A stretch of DNA of 61,689 nt from Microbacterium lacus (GTDB taxonomy: Bacteria; Actinomycetota; Actinomycetes; Actinomycetales; Microbacteriaceae): the NCBI RefSeq assembly GCF_002812805.1, contig NZ_NMUM01000027.1, forward strand, positions 1 to 61,689. The letters run 5' to 3'. Positions 42,274 to 51,196 of the stretch are shown here, piece after piece. The notes below the pieces were generated by a model. That model was not told the origin of the DNA and did no database searches. It worked only from the letters and a program-made list of their open reading frames with translations. Position 1 is the stretch's first letter; each line of letters starts with the position of its first letter. A program made the position numbers and the translations under genes.

Positions 42274-43044
42274 CCCCGGCAGCGCATCCGGGCCGTCCAG
42301 CTCGGCCCAACCCCCACCGCCCGAATTGCCATCGCGAGGACCGCCCCGCACGATGCCCTCCCAATCGGGCGTCGTTTCCAGGGTGAGCGCCTGGTCGACG
42401 GTCGAGCGGACGAGTGCCGACAGGTATCCGCCCGGGTTGTCGATGCCGATACCGCGCAGCAGCGACGTGGACTGCTGGACGACGGCGCGGGAGAACTCCG
42501 TCGCCGTCGCGATCGCCTCGGCGTACGAGGCGCGATCCGCTTCGGCGATGACGACGGGCTCGCAGCCGAGTTCGACCGCGAGGGCCTGCGCGATCGGCAG
42601 CACGGCAGCGGGTGCCGTAACGGCCGCGTACCCCGCTTGCAGCTGTCGCAGGTCGATGCTCGTACCGGTGAAGGTGATTGCGGGGTGAACGGCGAGGGGG
42701 ATGACTCCCTGCTCGACAGCCGGACGAAGGATGTCGGTGCCGAATCGCGCATCCGTGTGCAGCACGAGTTGGCCCGGCTGCCAGGCCGACACCGCTGCCA
42801 GGCCGGCGACCAGTTCGGCGAGCTGATCACTCGGCACGGCGAGGATGACGAGCTCGCTGCGCCGCGCAATCTCGGGCGGATCCAGGTGCGGAACACCCGG
42901 GAGGATCGCCTCGACGCGGTCCGGGTCGGACCCGGGAGTGATGCCCGTCAGCGCGTGCCCGGCCCCGCCGAGCGCGGCGCCGATGATCGGGCCGACGCGT
43001 CCAGCGCCGATGATCCCGACGCCGAGGCGTCCCGCCCGGTTCAC
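42271..43044 (-). CDS. Rossmann-like/DUF2520 protein
   Basis: 257 residues from a GTG that overlaps the upstream PH gene stop (GTGA). An N-terminal NAD(P)-binding fold (VGIIGAGRVGPIIGAAL, then VILAVPSDQL) is followed by the DUF2520 helical domain (VHPAITFTGTSIDL, EADRASYAEAIATATEF). It resembles ketopantoate/6-phosphogluconate reductase-like proteins. In actinobacteria it is regularly placed before panC, so it may supply or use a pantoate-like compound. The C-terminus is Gly-rich. Confidence 0.85.
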   Translation of the reverse strand: MNRAGRLGVGIIGAGRVGPIIGAALGGAGHALTGITPGSDPDRVEAILPGVPHLDPPEIARRSELVILAVPSDQLAELVAGLAAVSAWQPGQLVLHTDARFGTDILRPAVEQGVIPLAVHPAITFTGTSIDLRQLQAGYAAVTAPAAVLPIAQALAVELGCEPVVIAEADRASYAEAIATATEFSRAVVQQSTSLLRGIGIDNPGGYLSALVRSTVDQALTLETTPDWEGIVRGGPRDGNSGGGGWAELDGPDALPG

Positions 43045-44807
43045 GTCGTCCCCGGCGCCTGGCCGGACGTCGATTCCGGCGCCTGGCCCACCATCGACTC
43101 CGGTTCCGCTGTCGAATCCGGTACGTGGTCCGGCACCTCGGCCACGACGGTTTCCGCCCACCGGTGGCTGCGATCCGCGGTGGAGGCGGCGGATGCCCGA
43201 GCCGTGACATCCGCGAAGGCCGCCAACGCGTCGTCCCGATCGAGCGCGGCGACGTAGCCGTAGACGGGTCCGGCGACGGTGTGCGGGCGAAGGGACGCGA
43301 CGCGCAGCGACCGGTCGAGCGGCCCCTGATGCAGGCCGACGCTCTGCATGCGGGCGAAGGGGAAGATCGCGAGCGACCGCCAGATCTGACCGCGACGGAG
43401 CAGCAGCGCGTGCGGTGAGACGAAAAATCCGTTGCGCCGCCACGAGAAGGGCCGGATGAACCAGGCGCGACGGGGGGTCTGCGAGTACGGGTCACCCTCG
43501 CGCGGGCCGAGGATCCCGTGCTCGAAGAGCAGCGACCACTCGTCGTCGCGCGTGCCGGGCAGCACCAGGCGCAGGACGCGCTCGACGTCGGCACGGGTAC
43601 CGACCGGCAGGACCGTCGTGAACTGATCGGTCGAGGTGTCACCCGCGCTTCGCCCCGTCAGGCGGTTGATCTTGATCAGCCACCATCCGAAAGGGCGCCA
43701 GAAGATCGACTGCCGCACCTCGATCGCGTGCACGCGGCCCGGGGGAATGATCTCGGTGACGGTCGTGAACAGCCCGAACGTCACCCGCAGCCCGTGCCGC
43801 GTGGGCGCGATCGAGTACCGCAGGGACTTCACGATCTGCGACACCCAGTAGGCACCGAATCCGAGCAATGCCGGTACGAGGCCGAGCAGTACCCACGGTG
43901 ACCCCCAGATTCCACCGGCGATCGCGACGCCCGTCATCACGAGCAAGGCGACCGTGCTGCCCCCGAGCACCTGCGAGGCGATCAGTCGCCCGGTCGAGAT
44001 ATGGACGACGCTCTCGGGCTCGCTCGCCGGCCCTTCGGCCCCGGCGATGAGTCCGGTGATGCCCTCGCTAACGGCGCTCGATGCACCGCGAATGCGGTTC
44101 ATGGATGCGACGGACCCGGACGCCTCGGCGAGCTGACGGCCCGAGGCCAGGCGCAGGATGTCGGCGCGCACCCTCTCGGCGTTACCCGTCGACAGGTAGT
44201 CGAGCTTGACGTTCGCATCTGTGCCCGCACCGACAACCTCGAGCTTCGCGAGTCCGACGAGACGCGCCACGAGAGGGCGCGTGAGGTTGACGCCCTGAAC
44301 ACGGTCGAGCGGTGCACGCCGTTGCGAGCGGAACAGGATGCCCTGCTTGACCTCGACGTCATCCTCCGTGATCCGGAAAGTGTGGAACCGCCACGACAGG
44401 TAGAAGCCGCCGACGACGAGCAGGAGCGCACCTAGAACGGCGAGGCTTGCCAGAAGCAGGAGCCCGTTGTCGAGCACCCAGTCGACCGGGTCGCCCGAGT
44501 TCCACTCTTCACCGTCGGGAAGCTCGGGCAGCACCGAAGGCAGAAAGATCGCCACCAGCCTGTCGCGCAGGTTGGCGATCACGATGCCGATCACCACGAC
44601 GAGGAAGATGCCGCCCCGGAAGATCGGGGACAGCGGATGCATCCGGTGCCACTCGCCATCGCTCAGCTCGCTGCGCGCCTCGAACGGCTCACCGGGCACG
44701 GGCACATCCGTCGCGGCCGCATCCGTCGCGGCCGCATCCGTCGCGGCCGCATCCGTTTTCGGCGCGGACGCCTCGGGCGTCGCACCGGGCGCTGCGGATT
44801 CGCTCAC
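43041..44807 (-). CDS. PH-domain (DUF304/YdbT-like) membrane protein
   Basis: 588 residues. The N-terminus has three nearly identical AATDAA-type repeats (ATDAAATDAAATD). Pairs of membrane helices (about 65-85, 110-135, 290-340) alternate with bacterial PH (bPH2) domains. Each has the …FHTFRITEDDVEVKQGILFRS or YSIAPTRHGLRVTFGLF pattern. YdbT homologs span the membrane and are needed for secretion or stress tolerance in some bacteria; the role here is unknown. ATGA overlap with the smaller PH gene upstream. Confidence 0.85.
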   Translation of the reverse strand: MSESAAPGATPEASAPKTDAAATDAAATDAAATDVPVPGEPFEARSELSDGEWHRMHPLSPIFRGGIFLVVVIGIVIANLRDRLVAIFLPSVLPELPDGEEWNSGDPVDWVLDNGLLLLASLAVLGALLLVVGGFYLSWRFHTFRITEDDVEVKQGILFRSQRRAPLDRVQGVNLTRPLVARLVGLAKLEVVGAGTDANVKLDYLSTGNAERVRADILRLASGRQLAEASGSVASMNRIRGASSAVSEGITGLIAGAEGPASEPESVVHISTGRLIASQVLGGSTVALLVMTGVAIAGGIWGSPWVLLGLVPALLGFGAYWVSQIVKSLRYSIAPTRHGLRVTFGLFTTVTEIIPPGRVHAIEVRQSIFWRPFGWWLIKINRLTGRSAGDTSTDQFTTVLPVGTRADVERVLRLVLPGTRDDEWSLLFEHGILGPREGDPYSQTPRRAWFIRPFSWRRNGFFVSPHALLLRRGQIWRSLAIFPFARMQSVGLHQGPLDRSLRVASLRPHTVAGPVYGYVAALDRDDALAAFADVTARASAASTADRSHRWAETVVAEVPDHVPDSTAEPESMVGQAPESTSGQAPGTT

Positions 44808-45469
44808 AGCCCCGTCCGTCGCGATTCGGCGACCTCGACCAGCAGGTCACGCAGGTGTTCGGCGGTCTGTTGCTCCAGGCCGGGGATCGTGACTCCCGTC
44901 GCGGCGGCGGCCGTCACGAACTTGAGTTGCGCGATACCGAACCCCCGATCGAGGGGGCCGTGGGTGATGTCGATCAGCTGCATCCGTCCATACGGCACGG
45001 CGACCAGGCGTTGCCACAGGATGCCGCGACGGAACACCAGGTCGTCCTGGCGCAGGCGATACCCGATCGAGCGCGCCTGGCGGGGGACGATGGCGGTCGT
45101 CCAGATCGAGATCGCCAGGATGATGCCGCCCGGGATGTAGGCCCACGTCTGGTGCAGGAATAGCGTCAGAAACAGCATGGCGGCAGCCACGAAAACGATC
45201 AGCACGCCGCTCGAGATGAGCTGGACCCAGACGTACTTCGGCGAAATCTGGTGCCAATCGCCGCCGTCCAGCTCGAGCCGACTGGGCGAGCGCGGTTCGA
45301 CGAGCGCGGTGAAGGTGCCGGCATCCAGCGACTCGGAGTCGAGCGAATCTGTATCGCCCTCAGCGACCGGGCTCTCGTCAACGGGGATCTCATTCACGGG
45401 CGCCGCGAGACTGGTGCTTTCACCAGGGGTGGGTGTCGCCTCCGGCGGCGGGCTCTGGGGGTTCGTCAT
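44804..45469 (-). CDS. PH-domain (YdbS-like) membrane protein
   Basis: 221 residues. An acidic, disordered N-terminus (~65 residues) precedes two membrane helices (WVQLISSGVLIVFVAAAML, AYIPGGIILAISIWTTAIV). One bPH2 domain follows (YRLRQDDLVFRRGILWQR, VPYGRMQLIDITHGPLDR). The ATG at 45469 has GGAAGGA upstream and lies 50 bases inside the DUF3180 gene; GTG at 45397 is an alternative without a ribosome site. YdbS and YdbT normally occur as this pair. Confidence 0.83.
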   Translation of the reverse strand: MTNPQSPPPEATPTPGESTSLAAPVNEIPVDESPVAEGDTDSLDSESLDAGTFTALVEPRSPSRLELDGGDWHQISPKYVWVQLISSGVLIVFVAAAMLFLTLFLHQTWAYIPGGIILAISIWTTAIVPRQARSIGYRLRQDDLVFRRGILWQRLVAVPYGRMQLIDITHGPLDRGFGIAQLKFVTAAAATGVTIPGLEQQTAEHLRDLLVEVAESRRTGL

Positions 45470-45950
45470 CGTCGTCCTTCCGGATGATGCACATGTTCTC
45501 GGCGACGAGTGCCGCGGCGACGAGGATCGCCCCCGCAACGGCGGTGGCGACGACCGCCGTGATCGAGCCTAACGGCGGCGGCACCGGGCGTGTCAGCAGG
45601 TAGAGGGCCAAACCCGCGCCGGCTCCCCCGGTCGCCGCGCCCACGATGCTCGACGCCTTGGCCAGGATCGCGATCCGCAAAGCGCGGAAGGGATTGACCG
45701 GGGGCCCGGATGCGGGCTGCGATCCCGCGGCGACGGCGCCGCTCTCGCCGCGCGGGCCCCGGATCGCTCGGCGGATGGGCAACGCCAGAACCACCACGAT
45801 CGCACCGAGCAGCAGCAGCATGATCGGCAGCGAGATGAACGGTGTGAAGGTTGGGCGGCCTGAGACCGTTAGGAGGTGATCGAACAGGAAGCCGGCGAGC
45901 GCACCGAGCACGGCGGCCGAGACCAGGGCGAGCGGACTGGTGCGCTTCAC
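45420..45950 (-). CDS. DUF3180 membrane protein
   Basis: 176 residues from a GTG overlapping the folK stop. Four predicted membrane helices (LALVSAAVLGALAGFLFDHL, FISLPIMLLLLGAIVVVLAL, two near 105-150) and a charged C-terminal tail. DUF3180 proteins follow folK in most Actinobacteria. Function unknown; the link to folate genes may only be conserved order. Confidence 0.85.
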   Translation of the reverse strand: MKRTSPLALVSAAVLGALAGFLFDHLLTVSGRPTFTPFISLPIMLLLLGAIVVVLALPIRRAIRGPRGESGAVAAGSQPASGPPVNPFRALRIAILAKASSIVGAATGGAGAGLALYLLTRPVPPPLGSITAVVATAVAGAILVAAALVAENMCIIRKDDDDEPPEPAAGGDTHPW

Positions 45951-46519
45951 GCGCGGTCCCCACCCGAAGCATCCGGATGTGTGTCCGCCGCCTGTGCGCG
46001 GAGCCGCTCGACGAGATCGCGCACCGCTCCGTGACCCACCAGCACGGCCGCGGGGTCCGCCTCGAGCCACGGCTCGAGCACGAAGTCCCGCTCCGCGGCG
46101 CGCGGGTGCGGCAGGGTCAGGTTCGGGTCGTCCGACTGCACGTCGCCGTAGGCGATCAGATCGAGGTCGAGCGTGCGGTCGCCCCACTTCTCGTGGCGCT
46201 GACGTCCGTGCTCAGCCTCAATGCGGTGCAGCATCGCCAGCAGAACGCTCGGGGCCAGACGGGTCGAGACGAGGGCGACGGCGTTCAGGTACGCCGGCGC
46301 TGAGGCATCCGGACCATCCGGGCGCAGGGCAACCGTCTCGCGCGTCGGCGACACCCGCACGTGATCAACGAGAGGCAGCCGGGCGATCTCGCGCACCGCA
46401 TCCTCGAGCGTTGCCCCCCGGTCACCGAGGTTGCTGCCGAGTGCCACAACGGCCACGATCGTTTCGTTTTCGGGCCGCGCGTCGCGGGGCGGGAGTTCTT
46501 CGGCCAGGCGGCGGCTCAT
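45947..46519 (-). CDS. folK: 6-hydroxymethyl-7,8-dihydropterin pyrophosphokinase
   Basis: 190 residues. It transfers pyrophosphate from ATP to the pterin in folate synthesis. Motifs: VVALGSNLGDRGATLEDAV, LNAVALVSTRL, the EAEHGRQRHEKWGDRTLDLDLI active-site region with the metal-binding DLDLI, and LPHPRAAERDFVL. The C-terminus extends ~30 residues past the core. The ATG overlaps the folB stop by four bases. Confidence 0.93.
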   Translation of the reverse strand: MSRRLAEELPPRDARPENETIVAVVALGSNLGDRGATLEDAVREIARLPLVDHVRVSPTRETVALRPDGPDASAPAYLNAVALVSTRLAPSVLLAMLHRIEAEHGRQRHEKWGDRTLDLDLIAYGDVQSDDPNLTLPHPRAAERDFVLEPWLEADPAAVLVGHGAVRDLVERLRAQAADTHPDASGGDRA

Positions 46520-46935
46520 GGGGTGCTCCGGGGGAAGTCGATCGCGGCTCGTTCGATGCTGGCTCGTTCGATGCTGGCTCGTTCGATACTGACCGAGACG
46601 TCCGAGAACTCGGCCTCGATGGGCGCGCTCGGCTTGTGGACGGTCACGCGGACGGAAGCCAGCCGCCGATCTGCGAGCACCGCCACCGCGATCCGCTCGG
46701 CGAGCGTCTCGATCAGGTTGACCGGCTCGCCCGCGACGATCGCGACGATCGCGTCGGCGACCTCGCCGTAGTGGACGGTGTCGCGCACGTCGTCCGTGCG
46801 GGCCGCCTCGGCGGTGCGGAGTTTGAGCACGACGTCGATCACGAAGTGCTGGCCCTGCTCGCGCTCGAAGTCGAACACCCCGTGTCGCCCGAAGACCCGC
46901 AGGCCGGTCAGCGTGATCTCATCTAGGCCGTCCAC
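46516..46935 (-). CDS. folB: dihydroneopterin aldolase
   Basis: 139 residues. It converts dihydroneopterin to 6-hydroxymethyl-dihydropterin. The signature LTGLRVFGRHGVFDFEREQG, then FVIDVVL, the active-site DTVHYGEVADAI and a C-terminal strand VRVTVHKPSAPI are all present. A nine-base unit giving ERAS is repeated at the C-terminus (SIERASIERASIERAAI). The start lies 13 bases inside folP. Confidence 0.92.
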   Translation of the reverse strand: MDGLDEITLTGLRVFGRHGVFDFEREQGQHFVIDVVLKLRTAEAARTDDVRDTVHYGEVADAIVAIVAGEPVNLIETLAERIAVAVLADRRLASVRVTVHKPSAPIEAEFSDVSVSIERASIERASIERAAIDFPRSTP

Positions 46936-47801
46936 GGTGCCCCCTCCCTCCAGGCCGCCGCGATCACGAGGGCGTCCCGGGTCGCCGTGACGTCATGCAC
47001 ACGAACACCCCACGCGCCCGCGCGCTCGGCCAGCACACTCGTCACAGCGGTCGCGGCGTCCCGGCGGGTGATCGAGGGTTCGTCACCGGATGTCCCGGCC
47101 AGCGCCGCGGACAGGAATCGCTTGCGTGACGTGCCGACCAGAACGCGAGGCCCCAGGGCGACGAGGCGGTCGAGGCCCGCGAGCATCGCCCAGTTCTGCT
47201 CGGCCGTCTTCCCGAAACCGATGCCCGGGTCGAGGATCACCCGCGACGGGGCAAGGCCCGCGCGGGCCGCATCGCGCACTCGGTCGGCGAGTTCGGCCGT
47301 CACATCCCGCGCGACATCTGCGTAGGCCGCGCGCGCGTACATGTCCGACGACGGCCCCCGCCAATGACCCAGCACGAAGTCGGCGGATGTCTCGGCCACC
47401 GCGGCGAGCATGCCGGGGTCGGCGAGCCCACCCGAAACATCGTTCACGATCCGCGCGCCCGCCTCGACCGCCGCGACGGCCGTCCCGGCGTTCATCGTGT
47501 CGATGCTGACCACGACGCCGCGCCCCGCGAGGGCGGTCACGACCGGCAGAACCCGCCGGATCTCCTCGGCGACGGCCACACGTTCCGCGCCGGGCCGGGT
47601 GGACTCGCCTCCGACATCGATCACGCTCGCGCCGTCGGCGACGAGTTCGAGCGCGTGCGCGATCGCGACTTCGGGGTCGAGATACTGTCCGCCATCGCTG
47701 AAAGAGTCGGGCGTCGCGTTGACGATCCCCATGATCACGGTGCCGCCCGTGTTCGCCGCGCTCACGGTGCCTACCACGGGTTCGATGTTCGCCGCGCTCA
47801 C
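46923..47801 (-). CDS. folP: dihydropteroate synthase
   Basis: 292 residues from a GTG overlapping the folE stop (GTGA). Joins p-aminobenzoate to hydroxymethyl-dihydropterin pyrophosphate; the sulfonamide target. TIM-barrel motifs: MGIVNATPDSFSDGG, DVGGESTRPGAERV, VSIDTMNAGTAVAAVEAG, IVNDVSGGL and LDPGIGFGKTAEQNW, and the late VRVHDVTAT. All conserved motifs are normal. The frame extends upstream over folE but has no protein character there. Confidence 0.93.
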   Translation of the reverse strand: MSAANIEPVVGTVSAANTGGTVIMGIVNATPDSFSDGGQYLDPEVAIAHALELVADGASVIDVGGESTRPGAERVAVAEEIRRVLPVVTALAGRGVVVSIDTMNAGTAVAAVEAGARIVNDVSGGLADPGMLAAVAETSADFVLGHWRGPSSDMYARAAYADVARDVTAELADRVRDAARAGLAPSRVILDPGIGFGKTAEQNWAMLAGLDRLVALGPRVLVGTSRKRFLSAALAGTSGDEPSITRRDAATAVTSVLAERAGAWGVRVHDVTATRDALVIAAAWREGAPWTA

Positions 47802-48388
47802 GAGCGGACGCCGCCGATCAAACCGATCAATTCGGCCCGAGCTGCGGGCTCGGCGAGTTCGCCGCGGGCAGCAACCGTGACGGTCGACGCATCCGGTTGA
47901 CGACCGCCACGCATGGTGACGCATCCGTGACGCGCATCGAGTACGACCAGAACACCGCGCGCGTCGAGCTCGTTCTGGATCGTGTCGGCGATCTGCTCGC
48001 CGAGCCGCTCCTGCACCTGCGGGCGCGCCGCGAGGATGTCGACGACCCGCGGAAGAGCGCCCAGCCCGACCACGGTGTCGCCCGGCAGATAGGCGACGTG
48101 CGCCACACCGCGGAAGAGCAGCAAGTGGTGCTCGCACACCGAACGGAAGGCGATGTCGCGCAGCAGCACCGCGCCCGAGGCAACCGTCTCGGGCTCGGGT
48201 CCGCGCGCGACCGAGATCGGGTTGCCGAGCGGCTCGGCGGGATCCTGGTCCAGCCCGGAAAAGAACTCGGTGTAAGCCTCGGCGACACGTTGCGGGGTCC
48301 GCTTCAGACCCGGACGATCGGGGTCCTCGCCGATGGCGACCAGCAGTTCACGAACGAGCGCCTCGACGCGCCCGGAGTCGACAGCCAT
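47798..48388 (-). CDS. folE: GTP cyclohydrolase I
   Basis: 196 residues. It opens the GTP ring to dihydroneopterin triphosphate, the first folate step. Zn ligands lie in SVCEHHLLLFRG (Cys, His) and GCVTMRGG (Cys). Other motifs: PDRPGLKRTPQRVAEAY, GLGALPRVVDILA and QERLGEQIAD. Type I enzyme. It starts three bases after ftsH and ends overlapping folP, forming the ordered set folE-folP-folB-folK. Confidence 0.95.
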   Translation of the reverse strand: MAVDSGRVEALVRELLVAIGEDPDRPGLKRTPQRVAEAYTEFFSGLDQDPAEPLGNPISVARGPEPETVASGAVLLRDIAFRSVCEHHLLLFRGVAHVAYLPGDTVVGLGALPRVVDILAARPQVQERLGEQIADTIQNELDARGVLVVLDARHGCVTMRGGRQPDASTVTVAARGELAEPAARAELIGLIGGVRS

Positions 48389-48391
48389 GAA

Positions 48392-50398
48392 CTACGCCGT
48401 AGCCGGGCGTGCCTGACCCGACGGCCGCCGGCGCGGCTGCTTCTCGGCGACGACCTCCTCGGCAGGCATGTCCGCCGCGAGACCCTCCGGCAGGGTTTGC
48501 TTCGGGACCTCGACCGGGGGAAGGGCCGACACGGGCCGCTTCTCGCTCGAAAGCCACTGCGGACGCGGCGGCAGGCGACGCACCTCGGTGAAGATCTCGG
48601 CGAGCTGCAGGTGATCGAGCGTCTCTTTCTCGAGCAGCTCGAGCGCAAGCTTGTCGAGCACGTCGCGGTTGTCGCTGATCACCTGGTAGGCCTCGTTGTG
48701 CGCCTGCTCGATGAGCGCGCGCACCTCGGCATCGACGCGCTCGGCGATCGACTCGGAATACTCGCGGCCGTGACCCATGTCACGGCCCATGAAGACCTCA
48801 CCGCTCGCGGCGCCGAGCTTGACCGGCCCGAGCTGCATCGTCATTCCGTACTCGGTGACCATCTTGCGGGCGATGTTCGTCGCCTTCTCGATGTCGTTCG
48901 ACGCACCCGTGGTCGGGTCGTGGAAGACGATCTCTTCGGCCACGCGACCACCCATCGCGTACGTCAGCTGATCCTGAAGCTCGTTGCGGGTGACCGAGTA
49001 CTTGTCGTCGAGCGGCAGCACCATCGTGTATCCGAGCGCCTTGCCGCGCGGCAGGATCGTGACCTTCGTCACGGGGTCGGTGTGGTTCATCGCCGCCGCG
49101 GCGAGCGCGTGCCCACCCTCGTGGTACGCCGTGATCAGGCGTTCCTTGTCCTTCATGATGCGCGTGCGGCGCTGCGGTCCCGCGATCACGCGGTCGATTG
49201 CCTCGTCGAGCGCGCGGTTGTCGATCAGTTGCGCGTTCGAGCGAGCTGTCAGCAGAGCGGCCTCGTTCAGAACGTTGGCGAGATCGGCGCCCGTGAAGCC
49301 GGGCGTCTTCCGAGCGACGACCTCGAGGTCGACCCCGTCGGCGAGCGGCTTGCCGCGGCCGTGCACCTCGAGGATGCGCTTGCGGCCCTGCAGGTCGGGG
49401 GCGTCGACGCCGATCTGACGGTCGAAGCGGCCGGGACGAAGCAGAGCCGGGTCGAGGATGTCGGGGCGGTTCGTCGCCGCGATCACGATGACGTTGACCT
49501 TGGGGTCGAAGCCGTCCATCTCGACGAGCATCTGGTTGAGCGTCTGCTCGCGTTCGTCGTGCCCGCCACCCATACCGGCCCCACGGTGACGACCGACGGC
49601 ATCGATCTCATCGATGAAGATGATCGCCGGCGAGTTCTCCTTGGCCTGGTTGAACAGGTCGCGCACGCGGCTCGCGCCGACACCCACGAACATCTCGACG
49701 AAGTCCGAACCCGAGATCGAATAGAACGGCACGCCCGCCTCCCCCGCGACGGCGCGAGCGAGCAGGGTCTTACCGGTTCCGGGAGGGCCGTACAGCAGCA
49801 CGCCCTTAGGGATGCGGGCACCGACAGCCTGGAACTTCGTCGGATCCTTCAGGAAGTCCTTGATCTCCTGCATCTCTTCGATCGCCTCGTCAGCACCCGC
49901 GACATCCGCGAACGTGACCGTCGGCGACTCCTTCGAGACCAGCTTGGCCTTGGACTTGCCGAACTGCATGACCTTGCTACCGCCACCCTGGGCGGACGAG
50001 AGCAGGAACCAGAAGAGCAGACCCAGCAGCAGCAGCGGGATCATGAGAGAGAGGAAGCCGTCGAACCAGGATGCCTGGGGCACGACGTCATTAAATCCGT
50101 CGGACGGGTCCGCGGCATTGATCGCGTTGACGACCTCTTCCGCGCGAGCGGTCACGTAGTAGAACTGGACGTCCGTCGAGCCCTCGTAGGCCTCCGACAG
50201 GGTCATGTCGACGCGCTGGTCGCCGTCGGTCGTGACGACCTCCGTGACGGTGCCCCCGCTGAGGAGCTCGAGTCCCTGTTGCGTCGAGATCTGCTTGGCT
50301 CCGCCGAGGCTCGAGATCAGCGTGAAGCCCACGATGAGGAAGACCCCGATCAACAGCACATAGATCAGGGGATTACGGGAGATCTTCTTGAAGTCCAT
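48392..50398 (-). CDS. ftsH: ATP-dependent zinc metalloprotease FtsH
   Basis: 668 residues from the ATG at 50398. Two membrane helices ([17 protein letters not shown], 12-28; [17 protein letters not shown], 118-134) flank an extracytoplasmic loop. The AAA domain has Walker A GPPGTGKT (204-211) and [12 protein letters not shown]. The zinc site HEGGH (436-440) lies in the protease domain. The Pro/Glu-rich tail is typical of actinobacterial FtsH. It degrades membrane and regulatory proteins. Position between hpt and folE is the conserved actinobacterial order. Confidence 0.96.
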   Translation of the reverse strand: MDFKKISRNPLIYVLLIGVFLIVGFTLISSLGGAKQISTQQGLELLSGGTVTEVVTTDGDQRVDMTLSEAYEGSTDVQFYYVTARAEEVVNAINAADPSDGFNDVVPQASWFDGFLSLMIPLLLLGLLFWFLLSSAQGGGSKVMQFGKSKAKLVSKESPTVTFADVAGADEAIEEMQEIKDFLKDPTKFQAVGARIPKGVLLYGPPGTGKTLLARAVAGEAGVPFYSISGSDFVEMFVGVGASRVRDLFNQAKENSPAIIFIDEIDAVGRHRGAGMGGGHDEREQTLNQMLVEMDGFDPKVNVIVIAATNRPDILDPALLRPGRFDRQIGVDAPDLQGRKRILEVHGRGKPLADGVDLEVVARKTPGFTGADLANVLNEAALLTARSNAQLIDNRALDEAIDRVIAGPQRRTRIMKDKERLITAYHEGGHALAAAAMNHTDPVTKVTILPRGKALGYTMVLPLDDKYSVTRNELQDQLTYAMGGRVAEEIVFHDPTTGASNDIEKATNIARKMVTEYGMTMQLGPVKLGAASGEVFMGRDMGHGREYSESIAERVDAEVRALIEQAHNEAYQVISDNRDVLDKLALELLEKETLDHLQLAEIFTEVRRLPPRPQWLSSEKRPVSALPPVEVPKQTLPEGLAADMPAEEVVAEKQPRRRPSGQARPATA

Positions 50399-50525
50399 GG
50401 TGGCGGGGCGAGCCCGAAGCCTTTCGTCGACGTGCCGCACCAGGGCGGTTCAGACAGGGTATCGCTCCCCCGCTTTGCACCGGCTGTGCATTCGCCCACG
50501 GCGTACAGCGCCGGCCCGGCCTGTG

Positions 50526-50598
50526 ATGTCCCACTTTCTGCCGGTTTGGCGACCGTTTACCGGTGAGAAGTGGGACACATGCGCCTAGAAGTGGGACA
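50526..50598. repeat. intergenic palindrome with a third direct copy
   Basis: TGTCCCACTT ... CCGGT and ACCGG ... AAGTGGGACA form an imperfect inverted repeat at 50526-50576. A further copy of AGAAGTGGGACA follows near 50586-50597, just before the hpt stop. It lies in the 207-base hpt-ftsH gap. Confidence 0.7.
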
Positions 50599-50605
50599 TG
50601 GGCGA

Positions 50606-51157
50606 TCAGGAGTAGACGTGCGGCGCCAGCACCGCGACGTCGCGGAGGTTGCGGTACTGCTCGGCGTAGTCGAGACCGTAGCCGACGACGAATTCGCTCG
50701 GGATGTCGAAGCCGACGTACTTGACGTCGACATGCACCTTGACCGACTTGGGCTTGCGCAGCAGCGCGAGCACCTCGACCGACGCCGCACCGCGGACGCG
50801 GAAGTTGTCGAGCAACCAGCTCAGCGTGAGCCCCGAGTCGATGATGTCTTCGACGATCAGCACGTGCTTGTCGTGCAGATCGGTGTCGAGGTCCTTGCGG
50901 ATCTGCACCACACCACTCGACTTGGTGCCGGCCCCATAGGAGGAGACGGCCATCCAGTCCATCGGCACCAGCATCGGCAGCGCACGGGCGAAGTCCGCCA
51001 TGACCATGACGGCACCCTTCAGCACGCCCACGAGCACCAGGTCCTTGCCCGCGTAATCTTTGGCGACCTGTGCGGCCAGCTCCTGCAGTTTGGCGAGGAT
51101 CTGCTCCTCGGTCACGAGGACATCCGTCAGGTCATCGGCGATATCGGCGGCGCGCAT
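50606..51157 (-). CDS. hpt: hypoxanthine phosphoribosyltransferase
   Basis: 183 residues. It salvages hypoxanthine and guanine to IMP and GMP with PRPP. Motifs: LVLVGVLKGAVMVMADFARAL (substrate loop I), the flexible-loop SSYGAGTKSSGVV, the PRPP signature VLIVEDIIDSGLTLSW and VGFDIPSEFVVGYGLDYAEQYR. Length normal. TAGACT seven bases before the ATG indicates its own leaderless promoter between tilS and hpt. Confidence 0.95.
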   Translation of the reverse strand: MRAADIADDLTDVLVTEEQILAKLQELAAQVAKDYAGKDLVLVGVLKGAVMVMADFARALPMLVPMDWMAVSSYGAGTKSSGVVQIRKDLDTDLHDKHVLIVEDIIDSGLTLSWLLDNFRVRGAASVEVLALLRKPKSVKVHVDVKYVGFDIPSEFVVGYGLDYAEQYRNLRDVAVLAPHVYS

Positions 51158-51164
51158 GGGCTCG

Positions 51165-51170
51165 AGTCTA
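51165..51170 (-). promoter_or_regulatory. -10 hexamer of hpt
   Basis: Minus-strand TAGACT, seven-base spacer CGAGCCC, then ATG at 51157. Confidence 0.5.
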
Positions 51171-51196
51171 GGCTCCGGGGCCGGGGCATCCGAAAG

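Noticed and set aside
47897..50566. 889-codon open frame opposite ftsH and folE
   Set aside because: Composition follows the third codon positions of the real genes; no ribosome site or domain.
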